From: Hirundichthys speculiger
Taxonomy: Eukaryota; Chordata; Actinopteri; Beloniformes; Exocoetidae
Assembly (NCBI GenBank): GCA_018398805.1
Contig: JAGFBZ010001279.1
Location: 434,001-498,000 of the forward strand
Length of the DNA stretch: 64,000 bases
Direction: 5' to 3'
Positions 32,894-44,843 of the stretch are shown piece by piece. Under the pieces are notes generated by a model. The model was not told the origin of the DNA and made no database searches. It worked only from the letters and a program-made list of their open reading frames with translations. Made by a program: the position numbers and the translations under genes. Every line of letters begins with the position of its first letter. The first letter of the stretch is position 1.

Positions 32894-34027
32894 TAGGGCT
32901 GGGCAACGATTAAAATTTTTTAATCGCGATTATTTGCATTATTTCCCTGATTAATCATGATTAATCGCATTGTATACACGAAATAAAATAATGAATTCAA
33001 AAGTAGTGTAAAATGCACTTTTATTGAAATGTTCTGCTCCCATATGAACTAAAGTGCCATAACATTTGTTGTTCAAACACTTTTAACATCAGCACTTGTC
33101 AGTAACACATATTTAGTGAAAATCTCATCTTAAAAAATGTAAAATAATATAAAGCTTATTGCCACTGGTAGGGCATTAATGTCGTCCTGTTTTTATAGAA
33201 AATAAAAAAAAGTCTACAAACAAAATCCAACAAAATGATTGTGTCTCAGCACAATCAGAACATTAAAACAGGTCATTTCTGAGGTAACAGCAGAAACTTT
33301 TAACGGGGAGTTCAACTTGTCAGTTGTTACAAATAACCTTGTTTCTGTTGAATCCTCCATCTGGGAGAACTTCAAAATGAAAATGTCCATGTTAAAGTTC
33401 AGTAACTTTACCAATCCATGTATCATACATTCTTTCCATTTTCAATTGTCAATCAAAATTAAAAAAAATTAAAAATGACATTTTGTTACATTTTTCGTCT
33501 TTTAATTTAACACAAAAAAAGAAAAAAAATGCCTGATTTTTTTATATTTCAATTTTAGACTTGAATCAAAAATACGAAATAAAAAAATGTGCCGACAGAA
33601 CAGAATTTGTTTTATAATCGAGGACTGGACTTTTTGTTGTCATTACACATCTGTGCCACTAGATGGAGCCGCACTGCAGTAACCAGCTAGAGAACAGCAG
33701 GACAGTGAACACATGGAGCAGATCTGATGGAACATGGAGGAATGACACGAAAGTTTTGTTGCAGTCCAGAATTTTTTTTTCAGACAGAATTGTTAATATT
33801 GCTACCTGAGTTGCTACCTGAACTGTAAAGTTCACAGGATTTTTACCGTTCTCCATGTCTGTTTTAGCTTTTCTTGCATGTTTACTTTTTTCCAGTTCTG
33901 CAGCAGCCAGTAACAGACTTTTCAAAACAAAAGCATGTGAGCAACATGCGTTAACGCGTGATAGAATAAATGTCAGCGTTAAATTAATGTGTTAACACGA
34001 TAATAATGCATTAACTTGCCCAGCCTA
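32894..34027. mobile_element. hAT-type element, old copy
   Basis: The element is 1134 bp, with left end TAGGGCTGGGCAA and right end TTGCCCAGCCTA, inverted copies with one base missing. Subterminal TTAATCGCGATTA and GTTAAATTAATG motifs are typical of this hAT MITE group. The flanks CTAATTAT and CTTAATCA resemble each other but no longer match. An 88-codon - strand frame (33659-33925) inside is not recognised. Confidence 0.78.
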
Positions 34028-35653
34028 CTTAATCATCCTTCAACAGAAATAGTGATTTCAGCCGTTTCAGCAGAGACTGAAGCTCCAGAGCTGCATGGGT
34101 TGGAGCTGAGGCTCAATAGCTGGTTAATTAAGATCGATCCAAAGTGGAAAACCATCCAAGTCACGTTTTTGGTGTGTGATCTCTTCATGATCAAAGTCCG
34201 TATTAACTGGTGGAAAAAAAAAAAAGCAGAGCATGTGGCCAGCGTACAGAAGGTCTAGACTTCTGGTCCTCTCTCTGTGACTCTCAGTAAAAACCGTTGG
34301 AGCGGAAGTCCCTCTGCATAGCTCGTAAATCAGCATGTGTTAAAACTCTCGCACACATATCCACATGTGTGCTGAGAATGGAGCACCTACTGCAAAAATG
34401 CACTGAAATCACACATTTCTAAAGTCAGGAGGTGACAAAAACCGAGCTTATTTATAGACGCGTGGCTCATTTATTATCTGCCAGCGGTGTGACAAATTCG
34501 ATTTTCTGATGACGCTGAACTGTACGAGACAGAAAGTCATTAGTGAGCAAGACGGTCAGCTGAATCACAGCGCGTAAACTGTTTAGCAGTAGTCAAGGAC
34601 AACGGCTGTATCATATCTGTTCTGAGAGCTGACCACAGCAACACTTTCCAAAACCACATCCTCCGCATGATGTAATCGTCATCACAGGACTGCATGAAAG
34701 GTCCCATTATCAGAAAGGGAAGGATTAGCAATCGGGTACTCACTGTCTGATTTCATGCAATGTGAGAAAACGCTGGCCAGACCTTTTGGGCCAAACCTTT
34801 CTCTGAAACCAGGCGTATTAGTTTGATTTGAACGGAGGCTGCGAGGGCAATTAAAACAGAAGTGTAATGAAGAAAACTACCGCTGCCAGTACAAAGTGTA
34901 ACCGTCTCCTGTCCCTGTGTCTCGGTTTTCATCATCACAGATGTTTCACTTTCTCCCCGCCAGACCTACCTGAGTTATTCAACAGCCAAACTTAGACGAG
35001 AAGATGGCTTCTCCAGAGAGCCCACATGTGTTAGTCGGTTTTAAACTTTATCTGGCCAGACGACAGAAGAGCGCAGACGCACAGAATGGCTGTACGTGCG
35101 CGCTGTCATTTCAGTGCACACCAGAAACAATACCTCAGAGGAAAGAAATCCAACTGCACTAACCCTGAAACGGAGCTTCCCTGCATCTTTTCAGCTCACC
35201 CTCCAAAGCTGAGTTGGACTGAGTTTGTTCATGGTGGCAAAAAAAAAAAAAAGAATTGGACTCTCACTAAAAGCTGAATTATCCAATCAAATATCCATCT
35301 GAGCCTCGCTAGATATTTGGCTTTACTGGGCATGTTTCTATCATTATTTTTCCTTGGATGATGTCACATGTCTGACTTCTCAGTCTGGCAGATTATTTTT
35401 TACTAATGTGAACAACAAACCCTCCAGCTTTCAGTTCCAGTGGGTAAGATTCAAGAAACGGAGCTGCCGTACTGGAAAATTCATATTCAAATGACTTTAG
35501 TCACAAGCTCAAAGCACTTTACAGAGAGAGTTTTTCAGGTTAAATACAGTCCAATAAATACGATCTATTTCTAGTCCAGTAGGGGCTACCTCAGTGCCAT
35601 GAAAACTGTATCCACTAGGGGACAGCACCAGTCTAAACAGGCCATTATCGTTG
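34028..35653. other. intergenic, no gene seen
   Basis: No gene or repeat end recognised. A CTCF-like CCACTAGGGGACAGCAC lies at 35612-35628. Confidence 0.4.
35612..35628 (+). promoter_or_regulatory. CTCF-like motif
   Basis: CCACTAGGGGACAGCAC differs at one base from the common vertebrate CTCF core CCACTAGGGGGCAGCAC. It lies between the convergent genes rgcc and vwa8, where an insulator would make sense. A single motif match is weak evidence. Confidence 0.3.
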
Positions 35654-35655
35654 TA

Positions 35656-36341
35656 CAGGGATCCCTCGCCAATTCTCGCTTTAAGTTCTGCGGTTTTAGT
35701 TATTCACGCGTTTTTCAGAAATATATATTTAAACAAATCAAGAAAAAAGTGCGGAAATATCACAGGATGTGCGCGTTCTCTCACAGCGAAGAAATGCTGT
35801 GAGCTAGCCTGGCCCCTTTAAGAAGGTAGCCTGGGTAATGGTGTGGCCTTATGGGTAATGGAGTGTGTGTGTCGTGGGACGGCAGATGAAAACAGGGTTA
35901 GATGAAAAGTGTAGTGAGCATCAACAGCAGCCCAGCGTGTATAGATTTACATTCTCTGTTAACCGACAGGAGCCCAACAATACAACCTGTGTGATGTTAC
36001 AAGTTCCTGCAGTGCCAGAATAAAGTTCCCGTTCCATGCAGAGAAAACCAGACTTTTTCTTCTGTTGTTGTTAGCGTGTTAGCCGCTAATTACGAGCCAA
36101 AAATAGCACAATACCAGCGGTTTCTTTACTACGGTTCAGAGACCAGAGGCTGTGAAGGTAACAGAAAGACCACAGTTGAGCCTTTGTCTTGTTTCGCTGC
36201 AGTGTCTCGCTACTTTTTTATGGGTTTTAAACATTTTAAACACATTATTTAGGCTCGGGGGGCTCTGACTCCAGTTCGTGGATTTTGATTTTCGCAGGGA
36301 GGCGCCGGCCCCCATTAACCACGAAAAATAAGGGATCACTG
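35656..36341. mobile_element. Tc/mariner-type MITE (TA-flanked) hosting a solo LTR
   Basis: The left end CAGGGATCCCTCG and right end CGTGG...TTATTTTTCGTGG-type arm (reverse complement CAGTGATCCCT) are flanked by TA on both sides (35654-35655 and 36342-36343). This fits a Tigger/pogo-like non-autonomous element of about 317 bp, interrupted by the LTR at 35795-36163. Confidence 0.75.
35795..36163 (+). mobile_element. solo LTR (copy 1)
   Basis: A 369-bp stretch beginning TGCTGTGAGC and ending GGTAACA, so it has TG...CA borders, and flanked by GAAA on both sides (35791-35794 and 36164-36167). An AATAAA lies inside near 36019. It aligns with the LTR at 49721-50053 over its whole length (shared CTAGCCTGGCCC / CAAGCCTGGCCC, CCTTTAAG, GACAGGAGC, AATAAAGT, TACTACGGTTC). 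There is no internal coding sequence beside it, so it is a solo LTR left by recombination. Retrovirus-like versus other LTR element cannot be decided. Confidence 0.85.
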
Positions 36342-36343
36342 TA

Positions 36344-37189
36344 TTTGGGGCTTTTAGAAGATCACAAGAAATTCCAGTCCGTGTCCCAGTCAATTCGCAA
36401 GGAAAAGATCAACAATGCGTGCGTACTTTGCCTGGAATAACTGGAGGAAGCGCGTAGCGCAGAAAAACACAGATCTGCAAACCCCCAGAGGAATGTGAGT
36501 TCGGCCCCCATCTCATACTCCGCTGAACTCAGGTAGCCCGTATTATATTTAAAGTCAGTCCAGTTCATTCCAGTTCAGGGATAATCCAGTACATTACAAC
36601 TGATTTCAAAATTCACATAATACCAGGATGTCCTCCGAATAATAAAACTCCTCTTCCGAGCAAAAACTTTGACAGCAAAGACTGAGTGGATGAGTCTCTT
36701 CTCACCCTAAAGTTTCCAGGCATAAAAGTGGTTTAATCATTTCATTGTTAAACTGAAGAAATGGCAATGACTCAGCAGCACTTCAGTTTGGGATGCTAGC
36801 ATTTACTGCAGATATGACGCCTGCGGCAAAACTTTGAAAAATGGAAAAGAAGTGATGTTTGTTTGATGGTTGTTGAACAAGAAATGATGTCATTGAGGGT
36901 CAGGTTTTTTTAACGATTTGAACTGACTTTCATTTTACCCTTCAGTTCGTAATTATATAACAGCTTCTCTTCATCTAATGGCTTTATAGGAGACACAAAT
37001 TGACAATATTATGACATATTATGTCAATTTGAACAGAGGATACCTTCCAGATGGAAAGAGAAAGTTTTCAAGGGCCAAGAAAAAGAAGTCCAATTATCTT
37101 GATTCAAGCCTTTAGGACTGTCACGATCTTAACTGACACCATTTTATTTGCAATTTTATGCTCAAATACTTAGATTTCACACATTTGGA
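36344..37189. other. intergenic, no gene seen
   Basis: No gene recognised. A small inverted repeat AAATTGAC / GTCAATTT lies at about 36998-37030. Confidence 0.4.
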
Positions 37190-38093
37190 GTCTAATCCAG
37201 TTATGGGAGCCAAGACTTAGTTATAGGAGCTAAGACTAGAGTAGGTTCGCCTTAATCATAGCCGTGTCATAGCTATGCTGCTATAGGCCTACGCTGCAGG
37301 GGGACACCAACATGATCTGCTGATCGGTGTCTCAACATCTCTTCTTTCCCCTCCTTTCCTCTTCTTCCTTCAGCTCAATCCATAGTTATAAAGGAGCACC
37401 TCATAAATGTAACTTTGCTCCATTGTTCCTGTAGTTTTTTGTGCTGTTTTGCTACCCTTTTTTTCTTTTTCTTCCTGTATCTTTGCAGGTCAGAGTTTCC
37501 AGAGTTACATCCCAGCGTTGTCCTCCACCTGTCTATAGAGATGTCTCTGGGATATCAGTTAACATGCTGACCAATAGTCTGATCCTCTGACCACCTCAGT
37601 GTTGCTGCCTACATCTGTTTATATAGTCATCTCTGTAGTTCATGTACTAACGATAAACCAGAGTATAAGTGCACGGAATTCTTAGCTCTAAAGGTAAAGG
37701 ATAATTATTATTCATACATTTTGTCAAATATAGTATTGCCAGGACGTATGTGCTCTCCTCTCTCTGTCCTCCATCCTCTCTCTGTCCTATCTCCATCCTG
37801 TTTTTCTTTCTTTACCTGGCTGATCTTCAGCAGGAAAGTCCCCCCCTTGTGAGTCAGGTCCTGCTCGAAGTTTCTTCCTCTTAAAGTTTTTCCTTGCCAC
37901 CATTTGGCTTAAAGGTTTTTTCCTCCCCCTATGGGAGTTTTTTTTTTTTTTTTTGATTAAGATTAAATATTATAATTTTAGTTAATGATATTTGCTTGGG
38001 GGTCAGGCTCTGGGTCCGCGTGATGTGTTTAGAGACAACTTGCATTGTAATAGATGCTATACAACTAAAATTGAATTGAATTAAATTGAATTG
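37190..38093 (+). mobile_element. CR1/L2-group LINE 3' UTR, 5'-truncated
   Basis: TAGGAGCTAAGACTAGAGTA, then CATAGCTATGCTGCTAT and CTACGCTGCAGGGGGACACC match, in reverse orientation, the 3' UTR of the LINE at 17165-19870. The shared end TTTTTCCTTGCCACCATTTG, GTTAATGATATTTGC and an ATTGAATTGAATT repeat follow. No coding part remains. Confidence 0.88.
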
Positions 38094-41000
38094 CTCAGCA
38101 CAGTTGGCCTTTGGCACAGTCTTGTCACATCTAAAACACGGAGAACTCGCACAGGTTGTTCAAATAAGATATGAACACTGAAGCAAATTAACAACCAGCC
38201 AGTGGGTAATGCACTTGTTAATTCTTCTGCGATGTACTTATGGTTTTAGAGGTTAATATTATAAGGTTCTTGTTTATATGAACTACTTTTCACTGATGGT
38301 CACACATTTATTTTTGTAGCTTATACATTTACTGATTTTCAATGACAAATGGGAAATCAGATTTTCCAACTTTCCACTGTGAAAAAAACATGAACGAGCA
38401 TAAATTCTTTACAAGAGTTTCTTAATGGCATCAAAATAAACATACAAAGAAAGTCATGGTAGAGCATTATTAGCAACTTTCTTCCTTCAGTAAATTCAAC
38501 TATATAATTGTTGAGAGTTTGCTGTTATTAACAGGGAAAACATCCCTCTTCTGAAATGCCCCATGATTTGAGCCAGAAGTTGGGTGGAGCCCACAAGCTG
38601 CTGTTCTCATGGTCTCAGATAAGAGCAGGATTGTGTCAGGAACGGCTTCTGGTATAAGAACTTAAGCCAAATGAAGATGCAGAAGAAGATGACCCACTGT
38701 GGCAGCTGTGGGAATCTTCAAAGCTCATCAAAATGCAAAACTCATCAAAAGCTCAGAAGTCAACATCAGTCAACTTCAGATCATCTGACATGGATTCTTC
38801 ACTCTCGTCCTGACCACAGACGACAAGCTGACCCTTCCTCTTTGTGACATGAAGACTTCCACTCTCGTTTTCGGGGATCATCTCCTCTCTCTTGGGTATT
38901 TTTACACTCCTGTCAGGCCTCCTCCCTGGATAATTCTGGAAGAGCAATGTTGCAACGCTCAGCCCCCACGGCGGTATATCTAGTTGCTGCCTTTTGACTG
39001 CAGCGCTGCTTTTGGCTCCGACCCCACCAGACATGATGTACGATCTGTGTGCACTTTTTCACCCACTTGGCAGGGCATGTTCCTGGAGGGGCCCTCACCT
39101 TGAACCACCGAGGGGGACATATTCTTCATATCCATCAAACTCCACGTGACATTTTTAAAAATCACTTGAACATAAATCTTTGAGTCAGTGAACATTTCTC
39201 ATCCAGACTACATAATTCGTGGGCGTGTCTGCAATCAGCTCATCCACATGAGCCCATTCGGTTGGAGGTGAACTTACACGAAGTGCTGAAAAACAGTTGT
39301 GTAATCCCCTATTTGACACGGTTTGCTTTTCATCACTGGCAGTCCAACCGGCTGCCCAGTCTCCTGCGGATCAACATTTCTGCGTGTCAGGTGCTCCGCC
39401 AATCTGTCTTTGGATCTGTCAGCAGCTTGGCTCTCAAAATATGCAACTCAATTAGGATTCGACGGGGGGGACAGGTGTCAGGTGGTCACTCGGTGTGTGT
39501 GGGTGTCTGCAGATAATACGTTCTCTCCACATACTGATATCAGCAGGCCTCAATCACACAGTAACCACACGGTCATGAGTGAATATTATTGACTCTGAAC
39601 TGTCATTACTGCCGAATCAACTTGTCATAAAGCTTTGGGAATGTTTCCAGCAGTCTGCTTCCGCCATGAGGGCCTGAGCACGGGTACCTCTAAATATCCA
39701 CTTACTCACCCGCAATGGTGGGAACATTCTGCCTTTCACACCTGCGTCGCACAATTCCTTTCCCGAAAAGATTGGGCTGCTGTGTGTGTGCAATGTAAAT
39801 AAAAGCAGATTACAGTTTTGTTCTCATACACGAAGCACGGGAGGAGGGCAAAGGATTCAGAGGATCATTTAAAAACCAGGAGTGAATGTTGGCCATCTTC
39901 TGGCTCTCAGGCAGCACGACTTTAAAAACAGGCTATTCTGCGGTTAAATGGCTGCACGGGCTCAGAAACCCTTCATGATCAACGGACATCAGTTCATCTC
40001 TGAACTCACAAATGGAAGATAAAGCTTAACTATGCGAGGAAAAAGGTAAAGAAAATCCAGATACGCTGACAAATATGACAAAATATGGGACTGCCTGGCT
40101 TTAAGCATGCCCATTCAGCTGTTTCACAGCTATAACATCTTTATTCAGCCATCTGTGAAGCCTTCCATAATTTTATGAGGAAACATTACGTCAATCACCT
40201 TATAATTTGCATTTTTATAACAAATAGCCTGCACAGGGCTAAACATGCAAATGACTGCGCTGTCAAAAGAGTCGACTTCAACAAGCTCTTGCATCTGGCT
40301 GATTGACAGGAAACACGTCAAGCTGTCAGATGAGACAGTGGAGAGAATAATGAAGCTCTTTCAAGAGGTAACTCTGCGTGTCTTGTGTTTGTCTCGAGTC
40401 AGCTGTTTGCACTTGGAGCAAGTACAAAATAAATAGGACGGCTGTGAAAGTAAGACGCAAGAAGATGTCTCCATGTCAGGACATAGAAAATGTAAAATGG
40501 AACAACAAAAGAGATAAAAAAAATGGGCAAAAAAAATGAAAAATTGCCTGAAGGAACTGGGATTAATATAAAAGGACAAAATAACATAAACCAGTTTACA
40601 GAGGGCTAAAGAGAAGCAGTCATGGACCGAGGATGATGGCATGAAAGTGATATTCAGTGATGAAGCACTACGCTGTCAGTGAGCAGTCGCTTTCTCCCTG
40701 TGGTGTTGCTCTGTGATCAATACTTTAGATTCCAGTCGTGTTTCATGCTCACATATGATGACATCAGCTAAAAATCCTGAATATTCACTTGGACAGTAAG
40801 AATCACCACCTGGATTATTGGAGATTCTTCCACAACCGCAGACAAAGACGGGCAGGCTTACGCAACAGCCCACTATCTAAGACCAGGGCGCACAAAACAA
40901 ACACACACCAAGCTCTGACTAATGCCCTGCGAGTCTAGACGTTTTATTCCTCTTCTGTCATCATGTAGGGATTTTTGAAGCAGGCAGGGCAGCTGTGCGC

Positions 41001-41318
41001 AGGTGAGTGTGCGTGTCGGCCTTCCAAAAGCGGGCTTGTCATTTGCAAATCCAGGGTGATAAACGGTGTGTCGATAAAGCAGCACTGTACAGGAAACCTG
41101 GGCAGTGGAACAGATGGCAGGGTGTGATTATCACCGCAGTCCTGACAGAGTCGACGCACCAACACCTGAAGCAGACACTCAACAACAACTGATTGCTGAT
41201 TAGCTCATGTTGTTGGGAATTTTCTATTTTGATCATCTGAGACAGTCATATACTTCATGGAATAAAACCTCATGCTTAATCATTAATTCCCAAAGATAAA
41301 TTATACTGATGAGTTACA
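38094..41318. other. intergenic, no gene seen
   Basis: About 3.2 kb without a recognisable exon or element end. A 93-codon - strand frame at 38753-39034 is of unknown meaning. Confidence 0.4.
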
Positions 41319-41320
41319 TA

Positions 41321-41972
41321 CACACTCATCAGCCACTTTATTAGGTCCACCTGTCCAACTGCTCATTGATGCAAATTTCAAACCAGCCAATCACATGGCA
41401 GCAACTCAATTCATTCATTCATGTAGACATGGTCAAGATGATCTGCTGCAGTTCAAACCAGCATCAGAATGAAGAAGAAAGGTGATTGAAGTGGTATTTT
41501 CCTGCCACACTTTGGGCCCGTCAGTACCAACTGAGCATCGTGTCAGCACCACAGCCTATCTGAGTATTGATGCTGACCATCTCCATCCCTTTATGACCAC
41601 AGTGGACCATCTTCTGATGGATACTTCCAGCAGGATAACACTCCGTGTCATAAAGCACGAATCATCTCAGACTGGTTTCTAGAACATGACGACGAGTTCA
41701 CTGGACTCAAATGGCCTCCACAGTCACCAGATCTCAGTCCACCAGAGCATGTTGGGATGTGGTGGAACAGGAGATTCTCATCATGGATGTGCAGCCGACA
41801 AATCTGCAGCAACTGGTGATGCTGTCATGTTAATATGGACCAAACTCTCTGAGGAACGTTTCCAGTACCTTGTTGAATCTATGACATGAAGGATTAAGGC
41901 AGTTCTGAAGGAAATAGCGGGTCCAACCCAGTACTAGCAAGGTGGACCTGATAAACTGGGTGGTGAGTGCAG
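41321..41972 (+). mobile_element. Tc1-like transposon, internally deleted
   Basis: The left end CACACTCATCAGCCACTTTA and the right-end reverse complement CTGCACTCACCACCCAGTTT are inverted arms continuing into AGGTCCACCT. TA flanks both sides (41319-41320 and 41973-41974). Decayed transposase is readable: GPLVPTEHRVSTTAYLSIDA, GYFQQD, ISDWFLEHDDEF, LKWPPQSPDLSP, EQEILIMDVQPTNLQQL and WTKLSEERFQYLVESM, i.e. the second half of a Tc1-like DDE transposase. The N-terminal half is deleted between about 41481 and 41500. Confidence 0.9.
41500..41935 (+). pseudogene. Tc1-like transposase remnant
   Basis: The C-terminal half of a DDE transposase, spread over all three frames by several small indels and stops. 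The stretch FQQDN with its catalytic aspartate and SPDLSP with E in the next helix can be traced, but the protein cannot be made. It is part of the element at 41321-41972. Confidence 0.85.
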
Positions 41973-42177
41973 TATTGTGAAGAAGTTACTACCCCCTCTT
42001 TAGATCCTTTATTTCTGCAAAAGCACAACAAAAATTATCTGATCAGAGTGGACTTTGTTGTTGTTGACCTTCCCAACAAACCATAATGATTTGTCTCTGT
42101 CTTCCTGCAATTGTCCCGTTATATATTTATTCATTTTTATCTTTTACATTTTATTGTTTTGTGCATTTGTGTTGAGT

Positions 42178-42538
42178 TTGGGGCAGCACGGTGGCTTAGT
42201 GGTCAGCACTGTTGCCTCACAGCTAGAAGGTTCCTGGTTTGAACCTCAGCAGGGGTCTTTCTGTGTGGAGTGTGCATGTTCTCCCCGTGCTTGCGTGGGT
42301 TTCCTCAGGGTACTCTGGCTTCCTCCCACAGTCCAAACACATGCATGTCAGGGTCATTGGTGGTTCTAAATTACCCGTAGGAGTGATTGTGCGTGGTTGT
42401 TTATCTGCATGTGGCCCTGTGATGGACTGGCGACCTGTCCAGGGTGTACCCCTGCCTTTTACCTGGAGAGAGCTGGGATAAACTCCAGCAGATCCCTGTG
42501 ACCCTGCAGAGGATTAAGCGGGTGTAGATGATGGATGG
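42178..42538 (+). mobile_element. V-SINE-type tRNA-derived SINE with target duplication
   Basis: A tRNA-like head has A-box TGGCTTAGTGG (42192-42202) and B-box GGTTTGAACC (42236-42245). A conserved central domain (TCTGTGTGGAGTGTGCATGT, CGTGGGTTTCCTC, CCACAGTCCAAACACATGC) follows, then a LINE-like tail (GATGGACTGGCGACCTGTCC ... GATGATGGATGG). GTGTTGAGT lies on both sides (42169-42177 and 42539-42547). Head, core and tail are the arrangement of the fish V-SINE group (DANA/Mermaid type), by recall. Confidence 0.92.
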
Positions 42539-42547
42539 GTGTTGAGT

Positions 42548-43317
42548 CGGACCTTGGGGTCAAGTTATATCATACGCTTTTACCTGGGACATCTCCCTGT
42601 AGAGGGTTTGTTTGTTTCTTTTTCCACGTTTCATTTTTGTCAAATAAATAATGGGACAATTAATAAGAGTTTTATGTTGTTGCTCATCAGAGGTTGCATT
42701 TACCAGAGACACTACAATCAGATGACTTTTATTGTTTGTTTACACACACACAAAAAAAAATAGAAATGAAAGAAGGGGGGACTGTTTGTTGCACATGACT
42801 AGTATTAGGAACAATAATGACAAGACATACATGAATAAAAGTCGGTTGATAAACTGTTGGACATGTAGTGTGGTTGAAACCTCCAGAGATGTTGCATTCA
42901 TAGCCTGCGCTGATGATGTCACATGCAGCATCAGCAGGTAACACCAGGTGAACTTTTCCTGGCAGGCAGCTTGGACAGAAACGTACAGCAAACAGGTCAA
43001 CATCCAGGCGCAGAGACGCTCCTCCTCACCACCATATCTGCTGGTGAAGACTGAAACTCAGGTGAAGTCCAGAGGACTCTGTATGATCCTGAAACCATTT
43101 CTTGGTGAAAGACATGATCAGTATCTCCCAACACTTCCGCTGTGTCCTCATCAGCACTCTGCACCGACCCATTTTATCTGCCAGTGTTGCTGCTGCCCTG
43201 CAGCCTTGACGCCTCCTCATCTGGATTCACATGTGATCAACTGTGTGATTATCAAGAATGAGGCGTAAACTTCGGAGTGAACAAAACTGGAGGACGGACT
43301 CAAATGAGCTATGCTGG
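42548..43317. other. intergenic, no gene seen
   Basis: Sequence between the SINE and the presumed vwa8 3' end. No gene seen. Confidence 0.4.
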
Positions 43318-44553
43318 TTTATTAAAGTTTTGCACATTAGCTTTACAATTTATTTCACCATAAAATACAATTAATACAATTTAATTTACAATTAAAATAA
43401 TAACTTTAATAACTACGCCAAAAACTCTTTTCAATTAATTCCCTCTTTAGTACACAAATATTAAACAATCAGGCAAATTGTCCCACTTTTGCTCTTTTGA
43501 GATTACCAGCAGCGCGAGAAACAACACAGAAGACGACGGTGATCGTTGTGTCAGAAAGGGATCATTACAGACCGACAGACGGACAGACGGTTCGATGGAC
43601 TGCATCGGTCCCGACTAATGAGGCGTGAGGCGGTGAGCGTGATAGCCAGAGAAAAACTGACACGATGTTCGAGGCACGTGTCTGTATGCACATTAGCTCT
43701 TTTAGGATGGCGCAAGGCCTCAGCTCCTTCTATAAATCAGCCGTGCAGTAGCTGAGGTGAGTGTGTGTGTGTGTGTGTGTGCGTGGGTGTGTGGTGTGTG
43801 TGTGTGTGCGTTTGAGAGGGCGGTAGGAGGTGTGGCCATGAAAGGAGATCTGAGATTCCTTCCAGGACTCAGAGCAACAGCCAGGAAGGAAAGGGCTTGA
43901 GCTTGTTGACATAGATGCTACACAGACGCACGCTAACAAGGCGGGGGCCGGGGGGGGCCGGGGGGGCCGGTGCGCCGGCGGCAGCCGTTATAGAGGGCGT
44001 GCAGCCTGGTGGGAAATACCTTGGTCGCAGCTCCAGCATTCCAGAGAGGTTACTGCCGCTCCTGCACATCCAGGAGCTGGCCGGCTCTGTGTCTTTACAC
44101 AAGTGTTTTTATGGGACAAATGACGAACGATGAGGAAATCCAAAATAAGCAGGTCTGTGTCAAGTTCACGACCCTTCCTGTCAAGTTGTTTGCGACTCAA
44201 AATAGTACACGCGAGCCCGCGTGAGTGCGTCAGCCCGATGTGTGACACACACACAATGGACATCAACAGGCTCTGCTGTGTTTGATCCTCCCATGGGGCC
44301 TGAGACGGGCTGCAGGCATTCCTAACGGGCTGCAACGCAACTGAACATCACTCGTCACGCCAACAGGACGCCGCCGCAGCCTCATGACAGACTGCAGGCT
44401 TCAGGAAAACAATAAACCGAACTGTCCACTCCCCTCAGCTGAGACCCCACACCTCATACGGCTCCATCACACCAGTCCAGGGAACGCCGTGAAGCGTTTC
44501 TGCCCACGTGCTACGCTTGAACTTTGTTAGTGGATGTGGAGCACGCGCTTGTG
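43318..44553 (-). other. vwa8: vwa8 3' UTR (inferred)
   Basis: Reading the - strand after the vwa8 stop, the first good AATAAA is at 43323-43318 (TTTATT on +), which would give a 3' UTR of about 1.2 kb. It includes a (GT)n repeat at 43759-43811 and a G/C-rich patch at 43940-43985. The end is not proven. Confidence 0.4.
43759..43811. repeat. (GT)n microsatellite
   Basis: An interrupted GT dinucleotide run. Further such runs lie at 44800-44848 and 55985-56013. Confidence 0.9.
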
Positions 44554-44662
44554 TCAGGCACTGGAAAGCATTGTGGATGTGAAGATCTGCTGCAGTATTT
44601 GGGGAATCTGCTTGGTGTCCATGGCAACAAAGGATCTCCCGGCTGGAAGGGTCTTCTGGAGT
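44554..44662 (-). CDS. vwa8: vwa8 last coding exon
   Basis: After GTTTCAG, one base completes an Arg codon, then [34 protein letters not shown] and TGA (44556-44554). It was found by looking for the missing C-terminus and is too short to stand out as an open frame. Confidence 0.92.
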
Positions 44663-44799
44663 CTGAAACGAGGAAAAAAAAAATAAAAGTTTAAAGGGAG
44701 GGACTGAACTTCAGATTCAGGATTGTTTCCTCAAAATATGAACAAAGAACAGTGTTTGTTTGTGTACTGGTGCAGGACATTTCCATTTAGAGTACAGCG

Positions 44800-44843
<44 letters not shown>

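Noticed and set aside
38753..39034. 93-codon frame (MSGGVGAKSS... start) on the - strand
   Set aside because: Looks protein-like in places but has no family I recognise and no supporting exon structure.
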